Assembly (NCBI GenBank): GCA_019414545.1
Contig: DXLV01000015.1
Location: 1 to 42,027, forward strand
DNA length: 42,027 nucleotides
Origin: Collinsella sp.
Lineage (GTDB): Bacteria > Actinomycetota > Coriobacteriia > Coriobacteriales > Coriobacteriaceae
Direction of reading: 5' to 3'
Positions 30,338 through 38,251 of this stretch are shown in pieces (the first letter of the stretch is position 1; each line of letters begins with the position of its first letter). Made by a program: the position numbers and the translations under genes. The notes under the pieces were generated by a model. It made no database searches and had not been told where the DNA came from. It saw nothing but the letters and a program-made list of their open reading frames with translations.

Positions 30338-31196
30338 ATTTGAGCACCCAGTTGTCGAAGGAAAGACCATAGCTTGAATACTTGTCGCACAGGTCCTTGA
30401 CCGTGCCATCCTCGTAGAGCGCCTTGAGTGACTCGGTTACAGCATCGGCCGACTTGGTGTCGCCCTTCTTAAAGCCGACGGCGTAGTGCTCGCTGGACAG
30501 CGGCTTGTCGAGCTGCGTATAGGCATCTGGCTTGGCGGCCAGCTGATACTGAGCGATCGAGAGGTCACAGGCAACGGCATCGACCGCACCACTCTCGAGC
30601 TGCATAAACGCCGTGTTGTACTCACCGATGGTATCGAGCGTGGCAAACGTCGCGGCCAGATCCTTCTGGTCGCCCTCGAGCACATCCTGCGCAGCGGAAT
30701 CAGTCTGGGTAATCACGGTCTTGCCGGCAAGATCGTCCCAGCTCTTGATACCCGCGTCCTTCTTGACCACGAGCACCTGCTCATTGAGCATGTACGGCTC
30801 GGAGAACGTGTAGCCGTCCTCGCGACCCTCCATGGTAAAGCCGTTCCAGATGCAGTTGATGGCGCCTGAGTTAAGCAGCGTATCCTTGGCGTCCCAGTCG
30901 ATGGCCTCGTATTTGACCTCCCAGCCCTGCTTATCGGCAACAGCCTTGGCCAGATCGAGATCAAAGCCGGTGTACTCGCCATCGTCGCCCACAAAGCCGT
31001 ACGGAGGATAGGACTTATCAAAGCCCACCACGAGCTTCTTGGACTCCGCGGCGCCCTTCACATCCTTGGCCGCGGCAGAACCAGCAGCGGAGCCCTTGCC
31101 GGCACCACCGCCGCAGCCGACAAGACCAAGGCCGAGCACCGTGGCAAGCGAACCGGCTAGACCAACAAACTGACGACGAGACATATCGCTATTCAT
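30336..31196 (-). CDS. Amino acid ABC importer, substrate-binding lipoprotein
   Basis: 286 residues from ATG 31196 (AGGGGGA site). The leader MNSDMSRRQFVGLAGSLATV has a twin-arginine-like SRRQF and ends in lipobox LVGC with lipidated C28, suggesting Tat export of a lipoprotein. A Gly/Ala/Lys linker leads to the family 3 binding fold: LVVGFDKSYPPYGF, YTGFDLDLAKAVADKQGWEV, INCIWNGFTMEGRED, VITQTDSAAQDVLEG. The ligand should be a polar amino acid; its identity is not readable. First gene of the operon. A CTTTA-N6-TAAAG operator lies 21 bp before the start, with a second, weaker site 42 bp further. Confidence 0.95.
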   Translation of the reverse strand: MNSDMSRRQFVGLAGSLATVLGLGLVGCGGGAGKGSAAGSAAAKDVKGAAESKKLVVGFDKSYPPYGFVGDDGEYTGFDLDLAKAVADKQGWEVKYEAIDWDAKDTLLNSGAINCIWNGFTMEGREDGYTFSEPYMLNEQVLVVKKDAGIKSWDDLAGKTVITQTDSAAQDVLEGDQKDLAATFATLDTIGEYNTAFMQLESGAVDAVACDLSIAQYQLAAKPDAYTQLDKPLSSEHYAVGFKKGDTKSADAVTESLKALYEDGTVKDLCDKYSSYGLSFDNWVLK

Positions 31197-31216
31197 GGTA
31201 TTCCCCCTCGATAGCA

Positions 31217-31232
31217 CTTTAGTTAGGTAAAG
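31217..31232. promoter_or_regulatory. CTTTA-N6-TAAAG operator of the amino acid importer
   Basis: CTTTAGTTAGGTAAAG inside a slightly longer palindrome (CACTTTA...TAAAGTG). It lies between promoter and start codon. CACTTTACCT at 31259-31268 matches one half, 42 bp away or about four helix turns. Same design as the sites at 7896 and 35275. Confidence 0.65.
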
Positions 31233-31290
31233 TGAGTCATGTAACGTCCAGAATCATACACTTTACCTTGATGGAGCACAAGGTTGGGGT

Positions 31291-31435
31291 TGCCCGGCGC
31301 GGGCGGGGAGCGGCGCGTAATTAAGTTTCCTGCTCTACAGTCCTGCGCAAGACGGAAAGCACATTAAGTGCTTTCCTTTGCGTGCGGAACTCGCGATAAA
31401 CTTAATTACGCGCCGCTCCCCGCCCGCGCCGGGCA
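31291..31435. repeat. 145-bp palindrome with perfect 38-bp arms
   Basis: Arms 31291-31328 and 31398-31435 are exact complements over 38 bp, starting TGCCCGGCGCGGGCGGGGAG and ending in GTAATTAAGTTT. The 69-nt centre contains a second hairpin (GGAAAGCAC/GTGCTTTCC, 31354-31376). No coding sense. It separates two divergent promoters. Confidence 0.9.
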
Positions 31436-31544
31436 AACGTCGTTGGGCTTATCACTGACAGGAAATGGGCGCTTGCATATCGCCCGCTGGCTTGGCACGG
31501 TACAATGCTTGCAGCTTTTAATTCATGAATTAGTGGAGTTATTG

Positions 31545-32993
31545 ATGGCAGAATCTCGTGCGGAGCGTAAGGCTCGTCGTGCTTTGATCGAGGCGGCTGA
31601 GGGGTCGGAGGAGAAAAAATCTTCTAAGAAATCCAAGTCGTCTCAGGATGCGAAGGGTAAGTCGGCGAAGGGCAAGGTTAAGACCAAGCGTTCTGGCTCT
31701 CGTCAGGGCGGGGATAAGGCGCCTCACGTTCGCTCCAAAGGCTCGCGCAAGGATTCGGCTCAGCCTGCGCGTAAGGCCGTGGATCCCAAGTCTCCCTGTT
31801 CGATCATGAAAGCTTGTGGTGGGTGTACGGCACTCAATCGTCCTTATAAGAAGCAGTTGGCGGCCAAGCAGGCTGCTATGGAGGAGCTGTTTGCTGAGCT
31901 CTGCGAGCGCGAGGGCATTAGCGTCGACCCCATTCGCGGTATGGGAGTCACCCTGGGAGACCCGGGCAAATATCCTGCGCCGCGTGGTTTTCGTCATAAG
32001 GCTGCCACTCCGTTTGCTCCCGGCAAAGAGGGCGCTGTCCGCTGCGGCTTTTTTGAACGTGGGACACACAGAATCGTTGCTGTTCCTGAATGCCCTGTCG
32101 AGGCGCCGGGCGCTCGTCAGATTCTCAACGGCATCGCTCGCGAGGCCGAACGTCTGCATATTCCCGCCTTTAACGAAGACAAGCATCTGGGGCTGCTTCG
32201 CTATGCCGTCGTTCGCTGCGGCTGGCGCACCGACCAGATTATGGTCACCCTCGTGACCGCTCAGCGCGACCTGCCGCATGCGCAGGAGTTCTTTGAGGCT
32301 GTCGCGGCGCTTGATCCGCATATCGTCACCGTCGCTCAGAACATCAACGGTCGCCCCGGCAATGCCATCTTGGGTGAGGAGACTCATATCGTCTATGGCG
32401 CCGAATGCATGCGCGACCAGCTGCTCGGCTGCGAGTTCGATATCTCCCCCACCGCGTTCTACCAGACCAATCCGCAGCAGACCGAGTTGCTCTATCAGCT
32501 CGCGATTGACGGCATGGACCTGCAGCAGGGTGACATTCTTATGGACGCTTACTGTGGTAGCGGCACCATCGGTCTGTGCGCCGCGAAGGATGCCCAGGAC
32601 AAGGGCATCGGCATTATGCTGCTCGGCGTGGAGCGCAACCCGGCGGGCATTGCCGACGCACGTCGCAATGCCGAGCTCAACGGCCTCACCCGCAGCGCTT
32701 GGTTTATGGCCGACGACGCCACCGATTACATCCTGGACGCCGCCGACAACAACGAGCGGATCGATGTCCTTTCCATCGACCCGCCGCGCGCCGGCTCCAC
32801 ACCCGAGTTCCTCGAAGCCGCTTGCGCGCTCAAGCCACGCCGCATCACCTACATCAGCTGCAATCCCGTGACCCAAGAGCGCGATCTGCACCAGCTCCTC
32901 GATGGAGGCTATCGCCTGCTCAAGATCACACCGGTCGACATGTTCCCCCATACCGACCACACCGAAACCGTCGTGGTCCTCGAGCGCCGCTAA
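31545..32993 (+). CDS. rlmD: 23S rRNA (uracil-5-)-methyltransferase, RumA/RlmD type
   Basis: 482 residues from ATG 31545 (TGGAG site). An Fe-S cluster motif C85-x5-C91-x2-C94 (CSIMKACGGC) with the fourth ligand C183 (PECPVEAP), SAM motif MDAYCGSGTIGL (333-344), and the catalytic SCNPVTQERD with C439. It methylates C5 of a uridine, probably U1939 of 23S rRNA as in RlmD; other RumA paralogues have different sites, so the exact target is inferred. The N-terminal 80 residues are an added, Lys/Arg/Ser-rich, probably disordered tail replacing the TRAM domain, likely binding RNA. The gene has many T-ending codons compared with its neighbours. Confidence 0.92.
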   Translation: MAESRAERKARRALIEAAEGSEEKKSSKKSKSSQDAKGKSAKGKVKTKRSGSRQGGDKAPHVRSKGSRKDSAQPARKAVDPKSPCSIMKACGGCTALNRPYKKQLAAKQAAMEELFAELCEREGISVDPIRGMGVTLGDPGKYPAPRGFRHKAATPFAPGKEGAVRCGFFERGTHRIVAVPECPVEAPGARQILNGIAREAERLHIPAFNEDKHLGLLRYAVVRCGWRTDQIMVTLVTAQRDLPHAQEFFEAVAALDPHIVTVAQNINGRPGNAILGEETHIVYGAECMRDQLLGCEFDISPTAFYQTNPQQTELLYQLAIDGMDLQQGDILMDAYCGSGTIGLCAAKDAQDKGIGIMLLGVERNPAGIADARRNAELNGLTRSAWFMADDATDYILDAADNNERIDVLSIDPPRAGSTPEFLEAACALKPRRITYISCNPVTQERDLHQLLDGGYRLLKITPVDMFPHTDHTETVVVLERR

Positions 32994-33020
32994 TCCACCC
33001 CAGTAGATTTTTGGGACAAG

Positions 33021-33050
33021 AAGGGGGCGACCCATCTGGGCCGCCCCCTT
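33021..33050. terminator. rlmD / PHP bidirectional terminator
   Basis: AAGGGGGCG and CGCCCCCTT with inner CCCA/TGGG; TTTACTT follows on the plus strand. Confidence 0.75.
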
Positions 33051-33070
33051 TACTTGGTTTATGAACGCCG

Positions 33071-33892
33071 TTACATGCCCTTGCGCAGGTCGCATACACC
33101 GGCCGCCGCCATCTCGCGCAGCAGCGTCTCGCGGTCGCGCGTCACGATCAAATCCAGCGGGAAGTGAATCTCGTCGAGCATCTGGCGCGCGTGATCGAGC
33201 TTGCCAATGGCCATGCCAATGTGGGCATCGGTCGACACGCCAATGCCAACGCCCAGCTCGGCGCAGCGCTCGGCGATCTTGCGGCATACGGCCCAATGCT
33301 CAGTGTCGACACCGTGTTCAAGACTATGGTTGTTGATCTCGATAATCTTGTGCTTGGCCTTAGCCGCCAACAGCACCTCGTCGATATCGAACGGCACGCC
33401 CGAGCGCCCCGTATGCCCCAGCATGAACACCTTGGGGTGTTCCAAGGCGTTGATATACATCTCGGTCGCCTGGGCCAGCGTCGCGCCCTCAGCAATCTGC
33501 GGATTATGCACGCTTGCAACCAAATAATCCAAATTACGCGTAACCAAATCGAACAGTGAATGCTGACGGCTGTACGAATCGCCGGCGATATCGAGCGTGA
33601 CAGGAATGTCCTCGCCAAACAGGCTTCCGTCCAGCGAAACGATATCGGCCTCGGCACCACGCAGCACCAGCACGCCGCTCCAAATGCGCGGCCAGATATC
33701 CTGGTTGATAAAGAATTGGTAACTGCGCAGGTCATTGGGGCAAGCCGTAACCATAGAGCTCAGATGGTCGGCAGATCCGAGCACCTGCAGGCCACGCTCT
33801 GCCGCCCAGTACACATTCTCCTCAATGGTCGAATATGCATGCGCAGAGAACATCGTATGGGTATGAATGTCACAAGAAAGCAGGTAGGGCAT
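33071..33892 (-). CDS. PHP-domain phosphoesterase (YcdX-like)
   Basis: 273 residues from ATG 33892 (AAGGAGA site). PHP motifs: CDIHTHTMFSAHAYSTIEEN (motif I, two metal His), GSADHLSS, LRGAEADIVSLDG, VASVHNP, LGHTGR, EINNHS and VSTDAHIGMAIG. This set of His/Asp residues binds three metals in a TIM-like barrel, as in YcdX and histidinol-phosphatase relatives. The substrate is not known. A good promoter (TTACGA, 17 bp, TACAAT) is upstream. The frame runs on to 34036 but without support. Not evidently linked in function to its neighbours. Confidence 0.92.
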   Translation of the reverse strand: MPYLLSCDIHTHTMFSAHAYSTIEENVYWAAERGLQVLGSADHLSSMVTACPNDLRSYQFFINQDIWPRIWSGVLVLRGAEADIVSLDGSLFGEDIPVTLDIAGDSYSRQHSLFDLVTRNLDYLVASVHNPQIAEGATLAQATEMYINALEHPKVFMLGHTGRSGVPFDIDEVLLAAKAKHKIIEINNHSLEHGVDTEHWAVCRKIAERCAELGVGIGVSTDAHIGMAIGKLDHARQMLDEIHFPLDLIVTRDRETLLREMAAAGVCDLRKGM

Positions 33893-33929
33893 CAGGTCTC
33901 CTTGTCCAGTATGGCCGTCGCGTATATTC

Positions 33930-33958
33930 ATTGTACGCATAGCTTTCGGCAGTCGTAA
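33930..33958 (-). promoter_or_regulatory. Promoter of the PHP gene
   Basis: Minus-strand TTACGA (33953-33958) and TACAAT (33930-33935), spaced by 17 bp, about 30 bp before the translated region. Confidence 0.6.
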
Positions 33959-33992
33959 AACTGCTTCATCCCAATCACACAACGGCATAAAC

Positions 33993-34023
33993 AACGGGGC
34001 CTGGCTTAGCACCAAACCCCGTT
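33993..34023 (-). terminator. Terminator of the aminotransferase gene
   Basis: AACGGGG and CCCCGTT with an imperfect inner stem, followed by TTGTTT on the minus strand, 30 bp after the stop. Confidence 0.6.
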
Positions 34024-34051
34024 TCACGTAAAACATTGCAAGCAGAGCGCT

Positions 34052-35242
34052 TTACTTTCGACGATATTCGTCGGCCAGTTGCTTCCAGGCAGGCAACGAA
34101 TTGACGATGGTCTCGTAGCTCACACAGTAGCCAAGGCGGAACCAGCCCGGCATACCAAAGCTATCCGAAGGCACCGCGAGCAGCTCATACTTCTTCGCGC
34201 GCTCGCAGAAGGCGTTCGCATCGGGCTCCAGCGCCTTCACCCACAGGTAGAATGCACCATCCGGCTCAACATAGGTGTAGCCATACTCCGCCAGTGCATC
34301 GGTAAGCGCGGTGCGGTTGCGCGCATATGCCTCGACATCACTCGGCTCATCAATGCAGTCGATGATCACACGCTGGAAGAGGGCCGGTGCGCACACGAAG
34401 CCCAGCGTGCGGGCGGCACCGGCGACGGCCGGCATAAGGCGAGCAGCCTGCGGATTGGTATTGGGGACCAAAATCCAGCCCACACGTTCACCCGGTAGCG
34501 AAAGGGACTTGGAATACGAATAGCACACGATGGTGTGCTCATAGATCGAAGGCACCCAGGGCACTTCGGCGCCATACACAATCTCGCGATACGGCTCATC
34601 CGAGATAAGCATGATCGGATTCTCGGGATCGCGCTTGGCGTTGACCTCGCGTAAAACATTGGCCAGTCGCGTCAGGGTATCGCGCGTATACACGGCGCCC
34701 GTCGGGTTATTCGGTGAGTCGATGATGACAGCTGCCGTTTTATCGGTAATCGCCTTGAGCACATTACCCACGCTCAGCTGGAACGCATCTTCATCGGCGA
34801 GCGCCTCGACACACGTGCAGCCGGCCTTCTCAATCCACACGCGATACTCCGGGAAGTACGGGGCGATAACAACAACCTCATCGCCCGGGTTCGTAACGAC
34901 GTTGAGCGTGCAGGTGAGCGAAGCCGCGGCGCCCACCGTCATAAAGACGTCCTTGCCCTCATAGCTCGTGCCAAAACGGCGGTTGAGCGATTCGGCAACG
35001 GCTGCTCGACATTGCGGCAGGCCCGGAGCGGGGGTGTAGCCGTGCAGCTGGTCACTCGGCAGCTCCAGGGCCTTCTTAATGGACTCGGCCACAGCAGCGG
35101 GCGCCGGAACACTCGGGTTGCCCAGCGAAAAATCGAATACGTTCTCCGCACCAATCTGTGCCTTGCGCTCAAGACCATAGCTAAAGATCTCGCGGATGAT
35201 GGAGCTTTCCGCACCGCGAGCATACATAGTTTCGTTGATCAT
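34052..35242 (-). CDS. Class I pyridoxal-phosphate aminotransferase
   Basis: 396 residues from ATG 35242 (AAAGGGGA site). Fold type I: substrate loop FSLGNPSVPAP, GYTPAPGLPQCRAAVA, SPNNPTGAVY (176-185), SDEPYREIVY with the ring-contact Asp and Tyr, YSYSKSLSLPGERVGW with the PLP lysine at K245, and a C-terminal Arg (GWFRLGYC). It resembles aspartate/alanine-type aminotransferases of group I-gamma; the substrate pair is uncertain. It has its own promoter (TACAAT, 35268-35273, minus), and a CTTTA-type operator overlaps the spacer between -35 and -10. That suggests repression together with the amino acid importer. Confidence 0.93.
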   Translation of the reverse strand: MINETMYARGAESSIIREIFSYGLERKAQIGAENVFDFSLGNPSVPAPAAVAESIKKALELPSDQLHGYTPAPGLPQCRAAVAESLNRRFGTSYEGKDVFMTVGAAASLTCTLNVVTNPGDEVVVIAPYFPEYRVWIEKAGCTCVEALADEDAFQLSVGNVLKAITDKTAAVIIDSPNNPTGAVYTRDTLTRLANVLREVNAKRDPENPIMLISDEPYREIVYGAEVPWVPSIYEHTIVCYSYSKSLSLPGERVGWILVPNTNPQAARLMPAVAGAARTLGFVCAPALFQRVIIDCIDEPSDVEAYARNRTALTDALAEYGYTYVEPDGAFYLWVKALEPDANAFCERAKKYELLAVPSDSFGMPGWFRLGYCVSYETIVNSLPAWKQLADEYRRK

Positions 35243-35274
35243 CTGTTCCCCTTTCGCATAGGCGGTATTGTACG

Positions 35275-35290
35275 CTTTAGTTGAGCAAAG
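35275..35290. promoter_or_regulatory. CTTTA-N6-CAAAG operator of the aminotransferase
   Basis: CTTTAGTTGAGCAAAG matches the sites at 7896 and 31217, with one arm base changed. It lies two bases upstream of the TACAAT -10 element on the minus strand. Confidence 0.6.
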
Positions 35291-35300
35291 TGCCGCAGAA

Positions 35301-35362
35301 TGTTGATTGGGGACGGACTTAAATGCGTGAAAACGCTCATTTAAGTCTGTCCCCAATCAACA
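35301..35362. repeat. 25-bp palindrome with GGGGAC(G/A)GACTTAAATG arms
   Basis: Arms 35301-35325 and 35338-35362 pair with one G-T mismatch (TGTTGATTGGGGAC, then G or A, then GACTTAAATG). The loop has a GCG/CGC inner stem. It lies between the aminotransferase promoter and the ftsH terminator, and carries the GGGGAC(A/G)G signature seen in hairpin A and the 50-bp element. Confidence 0.85.
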
Positions 35363-35369
35363 GATGCAA

Positions 35370-35401
35370 AAAGCCTCCGCAGGTTTCCCCGCGGAGGCTT
35401 T
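35370..35401 (-). terminator. ftsH terminator
   Basis: AAAGCCTCCGC and GCGGAGGCTTT, perfect 11-bp arms; TTTGC follows on the minus strand. Confidence 0.9.
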
Positions 35402-35412
35402 CGCCACAAAGA

Positions 35413-37554
35413 CTATTTGTCGGTGTCGGCATCGGCATCGACATCGACGACGGCATGGTCATCGTCAGTATCATCGGATGCGGCTTCGGCATCCTCCTGC
35501 ATGGCCGCCTGCGCAAAGGCCGCGGCATCAGCCGCCAGCTCCTCCTCGCTCATGCGAGGCGCGCGCTTCTTGGTCGGCATGCCGGCCGCCTTGGCATTGC
35601 GCTCCTCCTTGGCCGCCAGGATATCGCCCTCGCGCTCAAGGTAGGCATTCCACTCGTTGTCGAGCAGGGCGTTCACGGCGTCGCCTTCGACAGTCTCGCG
35701 CTCAAGCAGCACCTTCGCCATCAGATCGAGCTGATCGCGACGGGCATCCAAAATCTCGACCGCACGACGATGGGCTTCGCGCATGATGCGCTGAACCTCG
35801 ATATCGATGCGGCGTGCCGTCTCCTCGGAATAATCCTGGTGATCGGCGTAATCGCGACCAAGGAACACCTGATGCTGCGCCTCGCCAAACACTTGCGTAC
35901 CCAGCTCCTCGCTCATGCCCAGACGCGTAACCATCTCGCGCGCCATCTTGGTCGCACGCTCCAGGTCATTGCTCGCGCCCGACGTGATGTCATCGCACAT
36001 GAGCTCCTCGGCAACGCGACCGCCCAAGAACACGGCGAGCTCGTCGAGCATCTCGTTCTTGGTCTTGAGGAAGTGGTCCTCCTGCGGAAGCTGCAGCGTG
36101 TAGCCCAGAGCCTGACCGCGGCTGACGATCGAGATCTTGTGGACCGGATCGGAGTGCTCCAGGATGTGGCCCACCAGGGCATGACCGCTCTCGTGGTAGG
36201 CAATCGTGGTGCGCTCGGCCTCGGTCATCACGCGACCCTTGCGCTGCGGACCAGCAATCACGCGCTCCATCGATTCCTCGACCTCGTCCATCGAGATCAC
36301 AGAACGATGACGGCGGGCAGCCAACAGTGCAGACTCGTTGAGCAGATTTGCCAGATCGGCGCCGGTAAAGCCAACGGTCATCTGGGCGAGCTTCTCAAAC
36401 TTAAAGTCCTCGTCCATCGGCTTGTTCTCGGCATGCACGCGCAAGATCTGCTCGCGGCCCTTCACGTCCGGACGGTCGACCGTAACCTGACGGTCAAAAC
36501 GACCGGGACGCAGCAATGCCGGATCCAGAATGTCGGGGCGGTTGGTCGCGGCGATCAGGATGACCGACTCGCTTTCCTCAAAACCGTCCATCTCGACCAG
36601 CAGCTGGTTGAGCGTCTGCTCGCGCTCGTCGTGGCCGCCGCCCAAACCGGCTCCGCGCTGACGTCCCACGGCATCGATCTCGTCAATAAAGATGATTGAC
36701 GGAGCCTGAGACTTGGCCTCCTTAAAAAGGTCGCGCACGCGGCTGGCGCCGACACCCACGAACATCTCGACAAAGTCAGAGCCCGAGATGCTAAAGAACG
36801 GCACGCCCGCCTCGCCGGCAACGGCCTTGGCCAGCAACGTCTTACCGGTACCCGGAGGGCCCACCAGCAACACGCCGCGGGGAATCTTGGCGCCCAGCTT
36901 GCGATAGCGGTCCGGGTCGCTCAAGAAATCGCGAATCTCTTCGAGCTCCTCGACCGCCTCATCCACGCCAGCGACATCCTCAAACTTGACCTTGGGACGC
37001 GTAGCCTCGTTGGTCTTGGCATTGGTCTTGCCAAACTGCATGTTCCTGTTGTTGGCGCCCATCATCTGGCGCATAAAGTAGAACATGATGGCAATCAGGG
37101 CGATCGTCGGAAGCACGCTCATCGCCAGGTCGCCCCAAAAATCGGGGTCATTGGTGTTGACGATGTACTTGGTATCGGGGTGCTCCGCCATGAGCTCGGC
37201 AAGTGAATCGGAACCGACATAGGTCGAGGAAAAGCTCTTGAGCTCGCTCGTGTCGCCCTTGTCCTTTTTCGTCTTCCAGTAATGACCCGTCACGCTTCCG
37301 TCCTGAACCGTATAGGTCAGATCTTCGACGCGATCCTGCTTGATGGCGCTGACCATCTCACTCGTCGCGAGCTTTACGGTATTGCTGGAGTTGGCAAAGC
37401 CGGAGCCCATGTTAAAGAAGGCGTAACCCAGGAGCGCGCAAGCCAAAAGAAAATACAGCCAGCCCGTACGCGTGGGCTTCTTGCCTCCGGGCATCCCCGG
37501 GATCTTTGGGTCCCGGGGAGTCTGGGAATTGTTGTCGTTACGGTCGTCGGGCAT
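35413..37554 (-). CDS. ftsH: ATP-dependent zinc metalloprotease FtsH
   Basis: 713 residues. Membrane helices at about 32-48 and 144-161 flank a small outside domain. The AAA+ module has Walker A GPPGTGKT (232-239), Walker B SIIFIDEIDAVG, pore motif around FVEMFVGVGASRVR, and second region of homology DPALLRPGRFDRQ. The zinc peptidase has HESGH (454-458) and the distal Asp in NDLERATKMAR. The hexamer degrades misassembled membrane proteins and some regulators. The tail after 650 is acidic and low-complexity (ASDDTDDDHAVVDVDADADTDK here in part). The start lies one base after the hpt stop, with GGAGG inside hpt: a tilS-hpt-ftsH operon as in many Gram-positives. Confidence 0.98.
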   Translation of the reverse strand: MPDDRNDNNSQTPRDPKIPGMPGGKKPTRTGWLYFLLACALLGYAFFNMGSGFANSSNTVKLATSEMVSAIKQDRVEDLTYTVQDGSVTGHYWKTKKDKGDTSELKSFSSTYVGSDSLAELMAEHPDTKYIVNTNDPDFWGDLAMSVLPTIALIAIMFYFMRQMMGANNRNMQFGKTNAKTNEATRPKVKFEDVAGVDEAVEELEEIRDFLSDPDRYRKLGAKIPRGVLLVGPPGTGKTLLAKAVAGEAGVPFFSISGSDFVEMFVGVGASRVRDLFKEAKSQAPSIIFIDEIDAVGRQRGAGLGGGHDEREQTLNQLLVEMDGFEESESVILIAATNRPDILDPALLRPGRFDRQVTVDRPDVKGREQILRVHAENKPMDEDFKFEKLAQMTVGFTGADLANLLNESALLAARRHRSVISMDEVEESMERVIAGPQRKGRVMTEAERTTIAYHESGHALVGHILEHSDPVHKISIVSRGQALGYTLQLPQEDHFLKTKNEMLDELAVFLGGRVAEELMCDDITSGASNDLERATKMAREMVTRLGMSEELGTQVFGEAQHQVFLGRDYADHQDYSEETARRIDIEVQRIMREAHRRAVEILDARRDQLDLMAKVLLERETVEGDAVNALLDNEWNAYLEREGDILAAKEERNAKAAGMPTKKRAPRMSEEELAADAAAFAQAAMQEDAEAASDDTDDDHAVVDVDADADTDK

Positions 37555-37555
37555 C

Positions 37556-38104
37556 TTACGAATAAACCTCCGGTTTCAAAATGCCCAGATACGGAAGGTT
37601 GCGATAGCGCTCGGCATAGTCGAGGCCGTAGCCCACCACAAAGGCATCGGGGCAATGGGTTCCAACATACTTGGGCGTGACGGCCGAGACGCGGTCCTCA
37701 ACGTCCTTCCACAGGAAGGCAGCGACCTCCAGCGAGGCGGGCTTACGGCTCTCGAGATTCTTCATCAGATACTTGAGCGTCAGGCCCGAGTCCAGAATGT
37801 CCTCGACGATCAGCACGTCGCGACCGCGGATGTCGATATCCAGGTCCTTAATGATACGCACGATGCCCGAGGACTTCACACCGTCGCCATAGCTCGAAAC
37901 AGCCATGAAATCGATGTTGGTCGGCAGCTCGATCTTGCGCATCAGGTCGCCCATAAAGACCACGGCGCCGCGCAGGACCGCAATCAGCACCAGATCCTTA
38001 CCCGCGTAGTCGCGAGTAATCTGCTCGCCTAGGCGAGAGACGATACCGTCGATATCCTCCTGCGTAAACAGAACCTTCTCGATATCCGGATGTTGAGAAG
38101 CCAT
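37556..38104 (-). CDS. hpt: Hypoxanthine phosphoribosyltransferase
   Basis: 182 residues from ATG 38104 (AAAGGG site). Joins hypoxanthine or guanine to PRPP in purine salvage. The PRPP loop VLIVEDILDSGLTL, the flexible loop FMAVSSYGDGVKSSG and the base-binding FVVGYGLDYAERYRNLPYLG are present. Length is normal for the bacterial enzyme. In firmicutes and actinobacteria hpt lies between tilS and ftsH, as here. A TAGAAT (38161-38166, minus) may give it a promoter of its own in addition to read-through from tilS 147 bp upstream. Confidence 0.97.
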   Translation of the reverse strand: MASQHPDIEKVLFTQEDIDGIVSRLGEQITRDYAGKDLVLIAVLRGAVVFMGDLMRKIELPTNIDFMAVSSYGDGVKSSGIVRIIKDLDIDIRGRDVLIVEDILDSGLTLKYLMKNLESRKPASLEVAAFLWKDVEDRVSAVTPKYVGTHCPDAFVVGYGLDYAERYRNLPYLGILKPEVYS

Positions 38105-38251
38105 GACAACCCTTTCTTGTGCTTATCGCCCACGCACCGCCGCTTGGACGCGAACTACACATTCTAGCAGCGCACGGGGTATATTTACCAGCACGTGCGC
38201 CATCAGCGCGGGAATACCGTCAACGTCGCACAGAATAGCTGGCGCGAAGCG

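Larger units (their letters stand above)
31197..31544. other. 348-bp divergent spacer, importer operon and rlmD
   Basis: Contains the importer operator pair, a 145-bp giant palindrome (31291-31435) and the rlmD promoter with TACAAT at 31501-31506. No gene is supported. Confidence 0.6.

Noticed and set aside
31539..33296. 585-codon open frame on the minus strand
   Set aside because: Shadow of rlmD; the plus strand carries the Fe-S and SAM motifs.
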